Positions 44,566 to 57,003 of a stretch of 64,000 nt of DNA are shown piece by piece. The position numbers and the translations under genes were made by a program. Origin of the DNA: Bacteroides fragilis. Lineage in GTDB: Bacteria; Bacteroidota; Bacteroidia; Bacteroidales; Bacteroidaceae. The notes below the pieces were generated by a model. That model was not told the origin of the DNA. It made no database searches and worked only from the letters and a program-made list of their open reading frames with translations. The stretch covers positions 1,178,001 to 1,242,000 of the forward strand of contig NZ_CP018937.1 in assembly GCF_002849695.1 (NCBI RefSeq), read 5' to 3'. How positions within the stretch are numbered: the first letter of the stretch is position 1; every line of letters starts with the position of its first letter.

Positions 44566-45734
44566 ATTGATATGAGTTTTTCGACTTCCTCATCCGTCAC
44601 GTCTGCGGTCAGTGAAAAGCGGATGCGGGAAGTACCTTCCGGTACTGTAGGCGGACGTACAGGTAATGCGTAGAATCCTTTGCGTTGTAACTCTTTCGCT
44701 ATCTGTAAGGCAGTTGCGCTTTCACCCGCTACCATAGGCACGATCTGACTGACTGAGGTGGAAGAATAACCTTTCTCCCGGAGTGCAGCCCGCAAACGGT
44801 TGCCGATGGCTGCTAAGTGTTCCCTCTTTGCCTGATATCCGGCCAAATGGCGGAGTACGAATGAAGTCCATTGCAGGGTGACGGGCGGAAGGCCGGTGGT
44901 GAAGATGAAAGGACGCATTTTGTTAATCAGATAATCCCGTATTACTTGCCTGCACACGATATATGCCCCAGAGGAAGCCAGCGCTTTCCCGAAAGTACCT
45001 ACCAGAAAGTCGATATCCGCTATGCATCCGTAAGCTTCGGCACATCCCAGTCCATCGGTCCCCCGAACCCCGACAGCATGGGCTTCGTCCACGTAGAGCA
45101 GTATGTTCGGGTACTTTTGTTTGAGCTTGACCAGCCGGGGCAGGTCTGCTTCGTCTCCATCCATACTGAAGATGCTTTCGGTAACGATTATCACCTGTTC
45201 GTATTGTTTGTGGTGGGTTTCAACTAACCTTTCCAATTGGCTGTATTCATTGTGCCGGTAGCGGATACATTTGGCCTCCGATAGCCGGATACCGTCTATC
45301 AGGCTGGCATGTACCAGTTTGTCCGCAAGAATCAGTGTCTTTGTGTTGCATACGGCCGGCAGAATACCTGTATTGGCATGATATCCGCAGTTGAATACCA
45401 ATGCTGCTTCTGTTCCGAAAAGTGAAGACAAGAGATCTTCCAGTTCACCGTATGCGGCAAAATTACCCGTAAGCAGACGGGAGGAAGAGGAAGAGAATTT
45501 GACTTCTTCCGGTTTCACTGTCTGCCAGAAAGCATTTAGTAAGACAGTATCATTGGCCAGTCCCAAGTAATCGTTGGACGATAGGTTTAGCATCCGTTGC
45601 CCGTTAATGATGACCTCTTTGCCTTGATGAATCAGGGTAGGGAGGATACGGAAATTATTCTGTTCTTTGAGAAGTTTCAACTCCTCAAAGAAACGGACGG
45701 ATTCATAGCCTTCCGTTTCTTGATTATAGTTCAT
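44547..45734 (-). CDS. bioF: 8-amino-7-oxononanoate synthase
   Basis: 395 residues from ATG 45734; a longer frame to 45779 runs into an inverted repeat and is rejected. Alpha-oxoamine synthase features: LNLSSNDYLGLAND, FNCGYHANTGILPA, YVDEAHAVGVRGTDGLG, the PLP lysine in GTFGKALASSGAY and FTTGLPPVTL. It condenses pimeloyl-ACP/CoA with alanine. The last few codons lie in a 14-base tandem repeat, so the C-terminal residues may vary between strains. Confidence 0.94.
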   Translation of the reverse strand: MNYNQETEGYESVRFFEELKLLKEQNNFRILPTLIHQGKEVIINGQRMLNLSSNDYLGLANDTVLLNAFWQTVKPEEVKFSSSSSRLLTGNFAAYGELEDLLSSLFGTEAALVFNCGYHANTGILPAVCNTKTLILADKLVHASLIDGIRLSEAKCIRYRHNEYSQLERLVETHHKQYEQVIIVTESIFSMDGDEADLPRLVKLKQKYPNILLYVDEAHAVGVRGTDGLGCAEAYGCIADIDFLVGTFGKALASSGAYIVCRQVIRDYLINKMRPFIFTTGLPPVTLQWTSFVLRHLAGYQAKREHLAAIGNRLRAALREKGYSSTSVSQIVPMVAGESATALQIAKELQRKGFYALPVRPPTVPEGTSRIRFSLTADVTDEEVEKLISIVNDNR

Positions 45735-45749
45735 GATTGTAATGTTTTT

Positions 45750-45850
45750 GAGTTCACCACAGATTACACAGATTAACACAGATATTTTAATTTAACTCGC
45801 AGTAAAATAAATTATTAATCTGTGAGAATCCGTGTAATCTGTGGTGAGTT
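45750..45850. repeat. Inverted-repeat intergenic element inside the biotin operon
   Basis: Left arm GAGTTCACCACAGATTACAC and right arm GTGTAATCTGTGGTGAGTT in opposite orientation fill most of the gap between bioBA and bioF, so the element is transcribed in the operon and can form a hairpin there. Confidence 0.75.
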
Positions 45851-45869
45851 ATATTCATTTCTGATCAGT

Positions 45870-48504
<2,635 letters not shown>

Positions 48505-48540
48505 AAGCTATATGGGGGATATCATGTTATCGGACGGGGG

Positions 48541-48548
48541 CAAAGCTA
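48541..48548 (-). promoter_or_regulatory. -7 box of the biotin operon
   Basis: TAGCTTTG on the minus strand, with TTGG 21 bases upstream. The predicted start near 48534 is 30 bases before the leader ORF. Confidence 0.55.
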
Positions 48549-48585
48549 CAAAGAATCTACGGAATGACCAAGGGAATAGCATCGG

Positions 48586-48617
48586 TTTGTAAACAGAAGT
48601 GTCACTTCTACCACAAA
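48586..48617. promoter_or_regulatory. 32-base interrupted palindrome between the bio and susC promoters
   Basis: The inner core AGAAGTGTCACTTCT is a perfect palindrome around one base. The outer arms TTTGT (48586-48590) and ACAAA (48613-48617) also pair. TTTGTAAAC at the left edge resembles half of a BirA operator (TTGTAAACC), though the right half fits less well. A shared operator for the divergent biotin operon and SusC gene is plausible. Confidence 0.5.
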
Positions 48618-48669
48618 TGCGGTACAAGAATCCCCTATAAAAGGGATTTCGGGAACAACCCCTATACTC

Positions 48670-48677
48670 TACTTTTG
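48670..48677 (+). promoter_or_regulatory. -7 box of the SusC-like gene
   Basis: TACTTTTG matches TAnnTTTG, with a long (about 150-base) leader before the ATG at 48833, usual for susC genes. Confidence 0.5.
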
Positions 48678-48832
48678 CAGCATGGAATGATCCGTGAAAA
48701 TTAATTAAAAAATGTAGGTGGCTTTTGACACACCTTCAAGAATAAGATAACAATTTCAAGGCTTTTAACAACAATCTGCCGGATTGTGTGTTAAACAAAA
48801 GATTCTAATTTAAACATAACTAAACTTAAGGT

Positions 48833-51800
48833 ATGAAGACCAATTTACGTCTATTATTTACGTTGCTCTTTGTGGTTTCGGTTGCAGCATTACATGCCGG
48901 GACAATGAATGACATACGTGTTTCGGGCACTGTTGTGTCCGAAGGAGACCCGTTGCCCGGTGTATCGGTATTAGTGAAAGGAACCAGTGTCGGTACCATT
49001 ACGGGTATCGACGGTAAGTATTCCATTAATGTACCGTCCGATGGTACGCTGGTATTCAGTTTTATCGGGCTGAAATCTGTGGAACATAAAGTGGGTGGAC
49101 GCTCAGTGATCAATGTCGAACTGGTGCCCGACAGCAAACAATTGGAAGAAGTGATGGTAGTAGCCTATGCCACTGCCAAAAAATATAGTTTCACCGGCGC
49201 CGCCTCTACCGTTAAAGGTGACGAGATAGCAAAGTTACAAACCTCGAGTGTATCACGTGCCCTTGAAGGAACCGTAGCCGGTCTGCAGGCAAGTGCCGCA
49301 AGCGGTCAGCCGGGTACCGATGCAACCATACGTATCCGCGGTATCGGATCCATCAATGCGTCCAGCGCACCTCTTTATGTAGTGGATGGTGTGCCTTATG
49401 ACGGCAGTGTGAACTCTATCAACCCCGAAGATATCGCATCGATGACCGTTCTGAAAGATGCGGCCTCGGCTGCTTTGTACGGTTCGCGTGGAGCCAACGG
49501 TGTAATTATTATCACCACCAAGCAGGGACAAAGCGATTCGAAGACTACGGTGAATGTGAAAGCCAGCTTCGGTGGTTCCAATCGCGCGGTACGCGATTAC
49601 GACCGGATCGGCACCGATCAGTACTTCGAACTTTATTGGGAGGCTTTACGTAACCAATATGCACTGGATACAAAGAATTATACTCCTCAGATAGCGGCTA
49701 TCAAAGCTTCTAAAGACTTGGTAGGAAAACTGATGGGGAGTGGTCCCAATCCTTATGGGGCTAAATACCCTCAGCCGGTAGGCACGGATGGAAAATTGGT
49801 GGACGGGGCCGTTCCACTCTGGAATTTCGACTGGCAGGATGCCATGGAGCAGCAGGCACTTCGCACGGAATTGGGATTGAATGTCTCAGGAGGGGGCAAA
49901 ACCAATCAATATTACTTTTCTGCCGGATATCTGAATGATAAAGGTATTGCCTTGGAGTCCGGCTATGAACGCTTTAATCTCCGTTCGAACGTGACAAGCC
50001 AGATGACCAAATGGCTTCGGGGAGGAGTGAACATGAGCTTTGCCCACTCTTTGCAGAATTATCCTGTATCATCGGATACGAAAACAAGTAACGTCATCAA
50101 TGCCGGCCGTCTGATGAACGGGTTCTATCCCATCTATCAGATGAACGAAGACGGAACCTATAAACTGGATTCCGAGGGACAGCGGATATACGATTTCGGT
50201 TCTTACCGTCCGTCCGGTTCGATGGCTAACTGGAACCTTCCGGCTACATTACCCAATGATAAGTCGGAGCGTATGAAAGATGAATTTTCGGGACGTACTT
50301 TCCTTGAAGTTACCTTTATCGAAGGATTGAAGTTTAAAACCAGCTTCAACTTCGACCTGATCAATTATAATTCACTCGACTATACCAACCCTAAAATAGG
50401 CCCGGCTGTTAATACCGGAGGTTCATCGAGTCGTGAAAACGACCGTACTTTTTCGTGGACCTGGAATAATATCCTGACTTATGACAAAACCCTCGGAGAG
50501 CATCATTTCAACCTGTTGGCCGGACAAGAGGCTTATTCTTACCGTTACGATGTGTTGCGGGCATCCCGTTCGAATATGGCATTGCCTGATTTTCCCGAAC
50601 TGGCTGTCGGTTCGCTGGTAACCGGAGGGACAGGATACCGCGTTAATTACTCGTTGGTAGGGTACTTCTTAAATGCCCAATATGACTATCAAAGCAAATA
50701 TTTCTTTTCAGGTTCTTATCGGCGGGACGGATCTTCCCGTTTTGCTCCAGAGACCCGTTGGGGTAATTTCTGGTCCGTCGGTGCTTCCTGGCGTATCGAT
50801 CGTGAAGACTTCATGGTGGCTACGAGCGACTGGCTTTCTGCCTTAACATTGAAGGTTAGTTATGGTGCGCAGGGTAACGATAATTTAGGAACGTATTATG
50901 CCAGCAGCGGACTTTATTCGGTGGTGAGTAATAACGGAGAGAATGCATTGGTATCCGATCGTCTGGCTACACCAAAACTGAAGTGGGAAACCAACCTGAA
51001 TTTCAATGCCGGCATTGACTTCTCATTGTTCAACAATCGATTCTCCGGTTCGTTCGATTTCTTTCAACGGCGTTCGAAAGATTTGCTCTATTCCCGTCCG
51101 TTGGCCCCTTCACTCGGTTATAATTCAGTGGACGAGAATGTAGGCGAATTGAAGAATACCGGTGTGGAAATTGATCTGAAAGGTACCTTAATCCATACCC
51201 GGGACTTTATGTGGCGATTAGGGCTTAACCTGACACATTATAAGAATGTCGTGACCGACCTTCCATTGAAAGATATGCCTGTGAGCGGAGTTCATAAACT
51301 GGCTGTGGGACGTTCTGTTTATGATTTTTACATGAAAAAATGGGCGGGAGTTGATCCGGAAAACGGGGATCCGTTGTGGTACAAAAATGTGAAAGATGCC
51401 AATAACAAGATCACCGGGCGTACGACTACCAATGACTATGCCCAGGCGGATTATTACTATACCGGCAAATCATCTTTACCCAAAGTGTACGGGGGATTTA
51501 ATACCGCTTTCTCGTATAAGGGTTTTGAACTATCGACAATTTTTGCCTATAGTATCGGAAATTATATCGTGGACCGTGACGTGACTATGCTATGGCATAA
51601 CGGAAGTTCTACCGGACGTGCCTGGTCGACAGAAATCCTGAACCGTTGGACACCGGAGAATCGATATACTGATGTACCGGCACTGAAAACCGTATCGAAC
51701 AGTTGGAATGCAAATTCGACGCGTAACCTGTTTAATAACTCGTTCCTGCGGATGAAGAATATCACACTATCGTATAACTTCCCGCAACCGATGATAAAGA

Positions 51801-51961
51801 AGATCAGCCTGAACAGCCTGCAATTGTTTGTACAGGCCGATAATCTGCTTACCGTTTCGAAGAATCAGGGACTTGATCCCGAACAGGATATCAGTGGGTT
51901 GACATATTACCGTTATCCGGCTATGCGTTCCATTTCAGGAGGAATCAATGTTTCGTTCTAA
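48833..51961 (+). CDS. SusC/RagA-family TonB-dependent outer-membrane transporter
   Basis: 1042 residues. Signal peptide ends ALHAG. An N-terminal carboxypeptidase-D-like domain follows (about 25-100, VSGTVVSEGDPLPGVSVLVKG), then a TonB box region (LEEVMVVAY), plug domain (IRIRGIGSINASSAPLYVVDGVPYDG, and the SusC mark DAASAALYGSRGANGVIIITTK) and the barrel ending GGINVSF. SusC proteins import glycans, peptides or other large ligands with a SusD lid. No carbohydrate-active genes follow, and the neighbours are biotin genes and a lactate permease, so the ligand is open. It is divergent from the biotin operon. Confidence 0.93.
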   Translation: MKTNLRLLFTLLFVVSVAALHAGTMNDIRVSGTVVSEGDPLPGVSVLVKGTSVGTITGIDGKYSINVPSDGTLVFSFIGLKSVEHKVGGRSVINVELVPDSKQLEEVMVVAYATAKKYSFTGAASTVKGDEIAKLQTSSVSRALEGTVAGLQASAASGQPGTDATIRIRGIGSINASSAPLYVVDGVPYDGSVNSINPEDIASMTVLKDAASAALYGSRGANGVIIITTKQGQSDSKTTVNVKASFGGSNRAVRDYDRIGTDQYFELYWEALRNQYALDTKNYTPQIAAIKASKDLVGKLMGSGPNPYGAKYPQPVGTDGKLVDGAVPLWNFDWQDAMEQQALRTELGLNVSGGGKTNQYYFSAGYLNDKGIALESGYERFNLRSNVTSQMTKWLRGGVNMSFAHSLQNYPVSSDTKTSNVINAGRLMNGFYPIYQMNEDGTYKLDSEGQRIYDFGSYRPSGSMANWNLPATLPNDKSERMKDEFSGRTFLEVTFIEGLKFKTSFNFDLINYNSLDYTNPKIGPAVNTGGSSSRENDRTFSWTWNNILTYDKTLGEHHFNLLAGQEAYSYRYDVLRASRSNMALPDFPELAVGSLVTGGTGYRVNYSLVGYFLNAQYDYQSKYFFSGSYRRDGSSRFAPETRWGNFWSVGASWRIDREDFMVATSDWLSALTLKVSYGAQGNDNLGTYYASSGLYSVVSNNGENALVSDRLATPKLKWETNLNFNAGIDFSLFNNRFSGSFDFFQRRSKDLLYSRPLAPSLGYNSVDENVGELKNTGVEIDLKGTLIHTRDFMWRLGLNLTHYKNVVTDLPLKDMPVSGVHKLAVGRSVYDFYMKKWAGVDPENGDPLWYKNVKDANNKITGRTTTNDYAQADYYYTGKSSLPKVYGGFNTAFSYKGFELSTIFAYSIGNYIVDRDVTMLWHNGSSTGRAWSTEILNRWTPENRYTDVPALKTVSNSWNANSTRNLFNNSFLRMKNITLSYNFPQPMIKKISLNSLQLFVQADNLLTVSKNQGLDPEQDISGLTYYRYPAMRSISGGINVSF

Positions 51962-52068
51962 GGTTTTAATCCTCAGAAAAGGGCTGTTGCAATCGTATGC
52001 TTCGCCCCGATTTAATCATGTATAAATCATATATAACAGATATAGTAAAGTATAAAATAACAGATGAT

Positions 52069-53661
52069 ATGAGAACAATACGATTTAACAATAACAGACA
52101 TATTTCTTCTTCTCCTCTTCTTCGGACAGAGGGTGGGAGAGAGGCTTCCGTGAGTAATACCTCCGGAGATAAGATTCCCAAAGGTAAGGTTTCCTTTTTC
52201 CTCCTCTTCTTTCTTTTGTTCTTGGGGAGTTGCAGCAGCGACTTCCTCGACAATAAGCCGACAGATGCCGTAGATTCCGGTCTCGTACCCGTGCCTTCGA
52301 ATGCCGAACGCATCTTTAACGGTGCGTGGTACAATCTGTTCGAATATGGTACCACTTATGCCAACATCGGCTATCGTGCTTTGATGTGCCTGGACGACAT
52401 GATGGCTGACGACGTGGTTTCGCGCCCCATGTACGGGTTTAATTCTTCTTATCAGTTTAATGATGTGGTGATGCCTTCCGACGGACGTACCACTTTCGCC
52501 TGGTATCTGATGTATAAGACCATTGATAACTGTAATACGGCCATTTCTATCCAAGCTACCGGGGATGATGATACACCGGAATTCCGGCATGCCCAGGGAC
52601 AGGCACTTGCCGTACGTGCTTTCTGTTATCTTCATTTGGCACAGCATTATCAGTTCACCTATCTGAAAGATAAGAATGCTCTTTGTGTGCCGTTGTATAC
52701 CGAACCCACCAATCCGAATACCAAACCTAAAGGAAAGGCCACACTCGAAGAGATCTATACACAGATCATCAATGACCTCAACCGTGCCAAAGGACTTCTT
52801 GACGGTTATGTACGTCCGAACGACAAGTCGAAATATAAACCTAACACCGATGTGGTAAACGGACTCCTGGCCCGTACTTATCTGCTCACCGGACAGTGGG
52901 ACGAAGCTGCCAAAGCCGCGCTTGAAGCAGCCAAAGGCTATACTTTGATGACGGACGCCAAAAACTATATGGGTTTCAACGATATATCGAATACCGAGTG
53001 GATCTGGGGACATCCGCAATCTGTCAGCCAGTCCGATGCCAGCTATAACTTCTATTATCTGGATGTGGTGGAACCCGATTCATATAATAGTTTTATGGCC
53101 GATCCGCATTTCAAGGATACTTTTACTGAAGGGGATATCCGTCTGGAATTGTTCCAGTGGATGCGTGAAGGTTATCTGGGATACCGCAAGTTCCGCATCC
53201 GTTCTGACCAGACGGGCGATATTGTCATCATGCGTTCTGCCGAAATGTATTTGATAGCTGCCGAAGCTTTGGCGCGTAAAGGTCAATTGGGCGAAGCCGT
53301 AAAACCGCTCAATACTTTAAGGAATGCCCGCGGACTGGCCGATTATGATCTTACCGGAAAAACGCAAGAGCAGGTAATTGATGAAATTCTGATGGAACGT
53401 CGCCGTGAACTTTGGGGTGAAGGGTTTGGTATCACTGATGTCCTCCGTACGCAACGTCCTGTGGTACGTGTCGCACTGACTGATGTGGAAGCTGCTAAGG
53501 AGTACGATTGTTGGCAGCAGAACGGTACTTTCAAGAAGTATCATCCGGAAGGACATTGGTTCACCAGCTTCCCCGATGGAACGAAGTTTGTGCCCAATAG
53601 TAAGTATTATTTGTATTCTATTCCTGAAAAAGAGACGAATGCAAATACGAATCTGAAATAA
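52069..53661 (+). CDS. SusD/RagB-family surface lipoprotein
   Basis: 530 residues from ATG 52069. The frame is open further upstream (ATG 51997 and 52018), but those starts lie just after the SusC stop and add a charged stretch. SusD features are the lipobox FLGSCSSDFLDNKPTD, four TPR-like helix pairs (AVRAFCYLHLAQHYQF) and the C-terminal IMRSAEMYLIAAEALARKGQ... EILMERRRELWGEG pattern. It caps the preceding SusC protein. The signal has a long n-region of about 40 residues, partly encoded by a palindromic repeat (52105-52152). Confidence 0.88.
   Translation: MRTIRFNNNRHISSSPLLRTEGGREASVSNTSGDKIPKGKVSFFLLFFLLFLGSCSSDFLDNKPTDAVDSGLVPVPSNAERIFNGAWYNLFEYGTTYANIGYRALMCLDDMMADDVVSRPMYGFNSSYQFNDVVMPSDGRTTFAWYLMYKTIDNCNTAISIQATGDDDTPEFRHAQGQALAVRAFCYLHLAQHYQFTYLKDKNALCVPLYTEPTNPNTKPKGKATLEEIYTQIINDLNRAKGLLDGYVRPNDKSKYKPNTDVVNGLLARTYLLTGQWDEAAKAALEAAKGYTLMTDAKNYMGFNDISNTEWIWGHPQSVSQSDASYNFYYLDVVEPDSYNSFMADPHFKDTFTEGDIRLELFQWMREGYLGYRKFRIRSDQTGDIVIMRSAEMYLIAAEALARKGQLGEAVKPLNTLRNARGLADYDLTGKTQEQVIDEILMERRRELWGEGFGITDVLRTQRPVVRVALTDVEAAKEYDCWQQNGTFKKYHPEGHWFTSFPDGTKFVPNSKYYLYSIPEKETNANTNLK
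52105..52152 (+). repeat. CTCCTCTTC..GGGAGAGAGG repeat in the SusD signal region
   Basis: TTCTTCTCCTCTTCTTCGGA then a GGGTGGGAGAGAGG tail, translated as SSPLLRTEGGREA ahead of the hydrophobic core. Related to 4236-4275 and 44428-44463. Confidence 0.5.
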
Positions 53662-53730
53662 GAAATCATAGTCAACTGATTTTATATGACCTGTTTCTGA
53701 AAAATCAGATAGATTAATACAATAGACAAA

Positions 53731-53779
53731 AGGTGTGTCATAACTCTGCGGTGAATAAGAGTTGCGACACACCTTTTTT
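53731..53779. terminator. Bidirectional terminator between susD and the lactate permease gene
   Basis: AGGTGTGTC (53731-53739) pairs with GACACACCT (53766-53774), extended by AACTCT/AGAGTT. T-run on the plus strand and CAAAA on the other side, so it can end both convergent units. Confidence 0.8.
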
Positions 53780-53796
53780 ATCAATACCGTTAATGG

Positions 53797-55296
53797 TTAA
53801 CTGAATATATACACAATGATTCCCGTAATGACTACATAAGCCAGTGCATATGGAATGGCTGCTTTTAGGATTTCTCCTTCTTTCCCTTGTTGGTTTCCTG
53901 CCGATGTAGCGATGGCGATACTTTGAGGGGAGATGATTTTGCCTCCTGTCGCACCTACCGTATTGGCGGCCGATAACCAGTCCGGACTGACATTGATATG
54001 TCCTGCCACACTGGCTTGCAGCTTTCCGAAGAGGATGTTCGAGGATGTATCACTTCCGGTGATGAAGGTACCCAGACAGCCGATAACCGGAGCAAAGAGA
54101 GGGTAGAGGCTTCCGGTGGCTGTGGCGAGTGCAGTGGCAATCACGGAAATCATGCCTGCCGTATCCATAATGGTAGATAACCCCACCAGGCAGATAACGG
54201 TGACGAACGTTTTCTTTAATTGTTTCACCGTGTTCCATAAAACGACAAACAATTCTTTCACTTTGGCTCCCTGTATCAGACCGCCTACAAACGTGCCTAC
54301 GAAAAGCAGAACTCCGGCATGTGTCAGCCAGGCGATGGTATAGTTCACGCTGGAGTCATTGATGGGGAGGCTGATACGTGTCACCCAGTTATTTTCGAGC
54401 GTACTTCGGAGTCCTGGGAAAAGCGGACTGGTCAGTATGATCAGTAACAAAATTAGCAGATAGATGCTCCAAGCGTTTAGGATATCTTTACCTTTCAACA
54501 TGCTTTTCTGTTCTTTCTCTTTTTTCGGAGAGGTCAGTTTGCCATAAATAACGATAACGACGATAGACAAGATGCTGCCGATGATAGCCGGTGATTCGGC
54601 CCCCATATATCGGGCCGCAACGTACTGGCTGCCTAAAGATACAGCGCCTACCAGTAGTGCCAGAAATAAGTTTTTGGGTAATGATTTTATTTTCGGGTCG
54701 GTCAGGAAGAGCAGTACCAACGGTATCAGGAACATTAGTACGGAAAGTTGCAGTACGACGTTCGTACTCAGCACCTGCACATCCAGATTGGTTTCTTTGG
54801 CAAGTACCAAGACCGGTGTACCTATGGCACCGAAAGCCGTAGCCACACTATTGGCAATCAGGCTGACGGTAGCTGAGAAAATGGGTTTGAATCCCAGACT
54901 GATCAGGATAGCGGCGGGGATGGCAACAGCTGTACCAAAACCTGCCATAGCTTCAAGTAACCCTCCGAAACCCCAGGTAAGGAGCAGTACCTGGATACTT
55001 TTATCGGTAGAGATGGAAGAGAATTGTTGTTTGATAATCTCCATCTTCTTTGTTTTCAGCAATACATTGTAGCTGAAGATAGCCATCAGGATGATAATCA
55101 GGATAGGAGAAACCGCTTTCAGTGCACCGTATACGAATGAAAATACCAAGTTGTCTGCCGCATAATGGAATCCGAAAAGAGCTATCAGCATAGTTACTAT
55201 GAGGGAGATGACGCTACTTTTGTCACCCGGCATTTTAAAAAATGCCATTAATACAATCAAGAGCAATACCGGAACGATAGCAAGGATCAGTGTCAT
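53797..55296 (-). CDS. L-lactate permease (LctP/LldP family)
   Basis: 499 residues with 12 or more hydrophobic segments. Family marks: GFGGLLEAMAGFGTAVAIPAAILISLGF near residue 110, ATAFGAIGTPVLVLAKE, and near the C-terminus FITGSDTSSNILFGKLQ and WLSAANTVGATGGKIISPQSIAIA. It exchanges lactate (or related 2-hydroxy acids) with protons at the inner membrane. Slightly shorter than the E. coli protein (about 550). It stands alone, downstream of the 22-base-period array in its upstream region. Confidence 0.9.
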   Translation of the reverse strand: MTLILAIVPVLLLIVLMAFFKMPGDKSSVISLIVTMLIALFGFHYAADNLVFSFVYGALKAVSPILIIILMAIFSYNVLLKTKKMEIIKQQFSSISTDKSIQVLLLTWGFGGLLEAMAGFGTAVAIPAAILISLGFKPIFSATVSLIANSVATAFGAIGTPVLVLAKETNLDVQVLSTNVVLQLSVLMFLIPLVLLFLTDPKIKSLPKNLFLALLVGAVSLGSQYVAARYMGAESPAIIGSILSIVVIVIYGKLTSPKKEKEQKSMLKGKDILNAWSIYLLILLLIILTSPLFPGLRSTLENNWVTRISLPINDSSVNYTIAWLTHAGVLLFVGTFVGGLIQGAKVKELFVVLWNTVKQLKKTFVTVICLVGLSTIMDTAGMISVIATALATATGSLYPLFAPVIGCLGTFITGSDTSSNILFGKLQASVAGHINVSPDWLSAANTVGATGGKIISPQSIAIATSAGNQQGKEGEILKAAIPYALAYVVITGIIVYIFS

Positions 55297-55411
55297 AATT
55301 GTCTGTTTTTAATAGTTGATGTTTAAGTTAAGATATTGATATAACAAAACCGGAACCTGTTTTGACGGATGAAATAATTATTTTTTTGCTGTATAGCGGT
55401 AAATAAAAAAA

Positions 55412-55499
55412 GGTGTAGCCCTCCGCATGGAAAGGCTACACTCTTTGGTCCGGATAGCTACACCCTTTTCATCGGATGGCTACACCCCAATGCCGGGGA
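55412..55499. repeat. Four GGCTACACC motifs at exactly 22-base spacing
   Basis: Motif starts at 55412 (inverted, GGTGTAGCC), 55434, 55456 and 55478. Spacers between share a CGGAT-like tail. The array fills the gap between the lactate permease start and the end of the DUF3868 gene. Confidence 0.75.
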
Positions 55500-55500
55500 T

Positions 55501-56949
55501 TTATTTTTTCTTCATATTCAAGATCTGCTGCAGCTGCTGCAGGTTGGCTTTAGCGGCCTCGTTACCCATCTGGGCAGCTTGGTTGAAGGCAGCGACAGCA
55601 CGTTGTACATCTCCATTGAGGAAGTTGTATACACCTACGTTGTTGATGAATTCTGCTGTTTGATGGTTGGCTTTATCCATATACTTGATTGCGTTTTCCA
55701 GATCTTTCTTGGTCAGTGATACGGCGGCGGCATTCAGGTTGGCTACTTCATCGTTCGGATACATACGTACAGCGATGTCGAATACATTCACGAAGTCGTT
55801 GCTTCCTTTTGGATAGCTGTTGGCCACCTGATACATCTCATTCAGACTCAAGTATTTCGGGTTGACTTTTATCACCACCCGTCCTTGCTCTACATCGAAG
55901 TTGGCTACGGTGTAGTCTATCTTGCAGTTCACTTTGCGGAGTCCGGGATAAATCTCTTTCAACATCGTACGGTAGGGTACGCCTCCGTCCACGCGCATGA
56001 TTTCCTGTTTGCGGCGTGCATCGTCAGTCGTATTCTTGATGATACCGATAAATTTATCTTTATCTTTCATTGACGATTTTTCCAATGCTTGTACCAATCC
56101 GTCCCAGTTTTCACCACCAAAAGTTACTTTGTAAAGTTTGCCGGGAACTTTTTCGTTGGTAGTCAGATAATTCTTCAGAGCTTCGGCACGTTTCTGCGAC
56201 AGTTGTTCGTTGAATTTCAACGGACCCTCCGGTGAAGCGAATCCTTCGATACTGATTCCTGTTACTGTCAGGTTCTTGTCATTCTGAATCTTGTCGAACA
56301 TAGCATGAATGTTCATCAGTTCTTTGTGGTTATTCATGAATTCCGGCTGGATAACAGCCTTGCTTACAGGGAAGTCGAGGTGAGCTTCATACTGTTCGCT
56401 ACGGTTTTTCACAACTTCTACGGTAGGCTGAATATAAGCAACCACCGGTACCATGGCGCTCAGGCGTTTGGCTTCGGTAGAGACATCGTTGGTGATCAGT
56501 TCTTGTGCGAGCATCTCTTCGTTATTGCCGCATCCGCAGAGGTTTTCAACCAGATTCAATGAAGCATTTGCCATCCAGGGTTCATAAGGGATCACCTGGG
56601 CATAGTTGAGCACTTCTCTTTTATTATAAGGTATTACGATTCCTGCAGGTAGTTCGCGGCTGATGGCTAATCCGCGCAAATAAGCCTTCTGACGGCGTTT
56701 GCCGTTAATGATGATCTCTTCCAGCGCTACGTTGTGCTGTCCGTCTGTCAGGAGCGGAGTAAGTGTGAGCATACGTTCGGGACTGACCGTTAGATTTTTC
56801 ATGTCGATCTGCATGTCTACATAAAGCGAATTGCCTTGTTGCCACAGCGAAACATCGGATAGACTGATGGCATCTTTAAAGAATTTCTGGGCACTGGCCG
56901 GCATAACAACTGCGAGGGCCAAGAGGAAATATATGATTTTTCTTTTCAT
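55501..56949 (-). CDS. DUF3868 / OmpA-like / TPR protein
   Basis: 482 residues with a signal peptide (ends MPASAQ). Residues about 20-200 match the DUF3868 style (ALEEIIINGKRRQKAYLRG). An OmpA-like peptidoglycan-contact domain follows (about 200-300; ISIEGFASPEGPLKFNEQLSQKRAEALKNYL). Near the C-terminus are TPR-like helices (FNQAAQMGNEAAKANLQQLQQIL). DUF3868 proteins usually sit beside DUF3575 proteins in fimbria (FimA/Mfa) gene clusters; here no fimbrillin gene follows, so it is an orphan pair. It lies 54 bases after the DUF3575 gene. Confidence 0.82.
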   Translation of the reverse strand: MKRKIIYFLLALAVVMPASAQKFFKDAISLSDVSLWQQGNSLYVDMQIDMKNLTVSPERMLTLTPLLTDGQHNVALEEIIINGKRRQKAYLRGLAISRELPAGIVIPYNKREVLNYAQVIPYEPWMANASLNLVENLCGCGNNEEMLAQELITNDVSTEAKRLSAMVPVVAYIQPTVEVVKNRSEQYEAHLDFPVSKAVIQPEFMNNHKELMNIHAMFDKIQNDKNLTVTGISIEGFASPEGPLKFNEQLSQKRAEALKNYLTTNEKVPGKLYKVTFGGENWDGLVQALEKSSMKDKDKFIGIIKNTTDDARRKQEIMRVDGGVPYRTMLKEIYPGLRKVNCKIDYTVANFDVEQGRVVIKVNPKYLSLNEMYQVANSYPKGSNDFVNVFDIAVRMYPNDEVANLNAAAVSLTKKDLENAIKYMDKANHQTAEFINNVGVYNFLNGDVQRAVAAFNQAAQMGNEAAKANLQQLQQILNMKKK

Positions 56950-57003
56950 TGTTACTATTGATTTAATTTTTTATAATTGGTTCCGGAGAATGTGTGTGGG
57001 GCT

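Noticed and set aside
55412..55499. CRISPR array
   Set aside because: Repeats are about 9 bases on a 22-base lattice, far shorter than CRISPR repeats and spacers; no cas genes. The same holds for 6982-7113 and 13221-13305.
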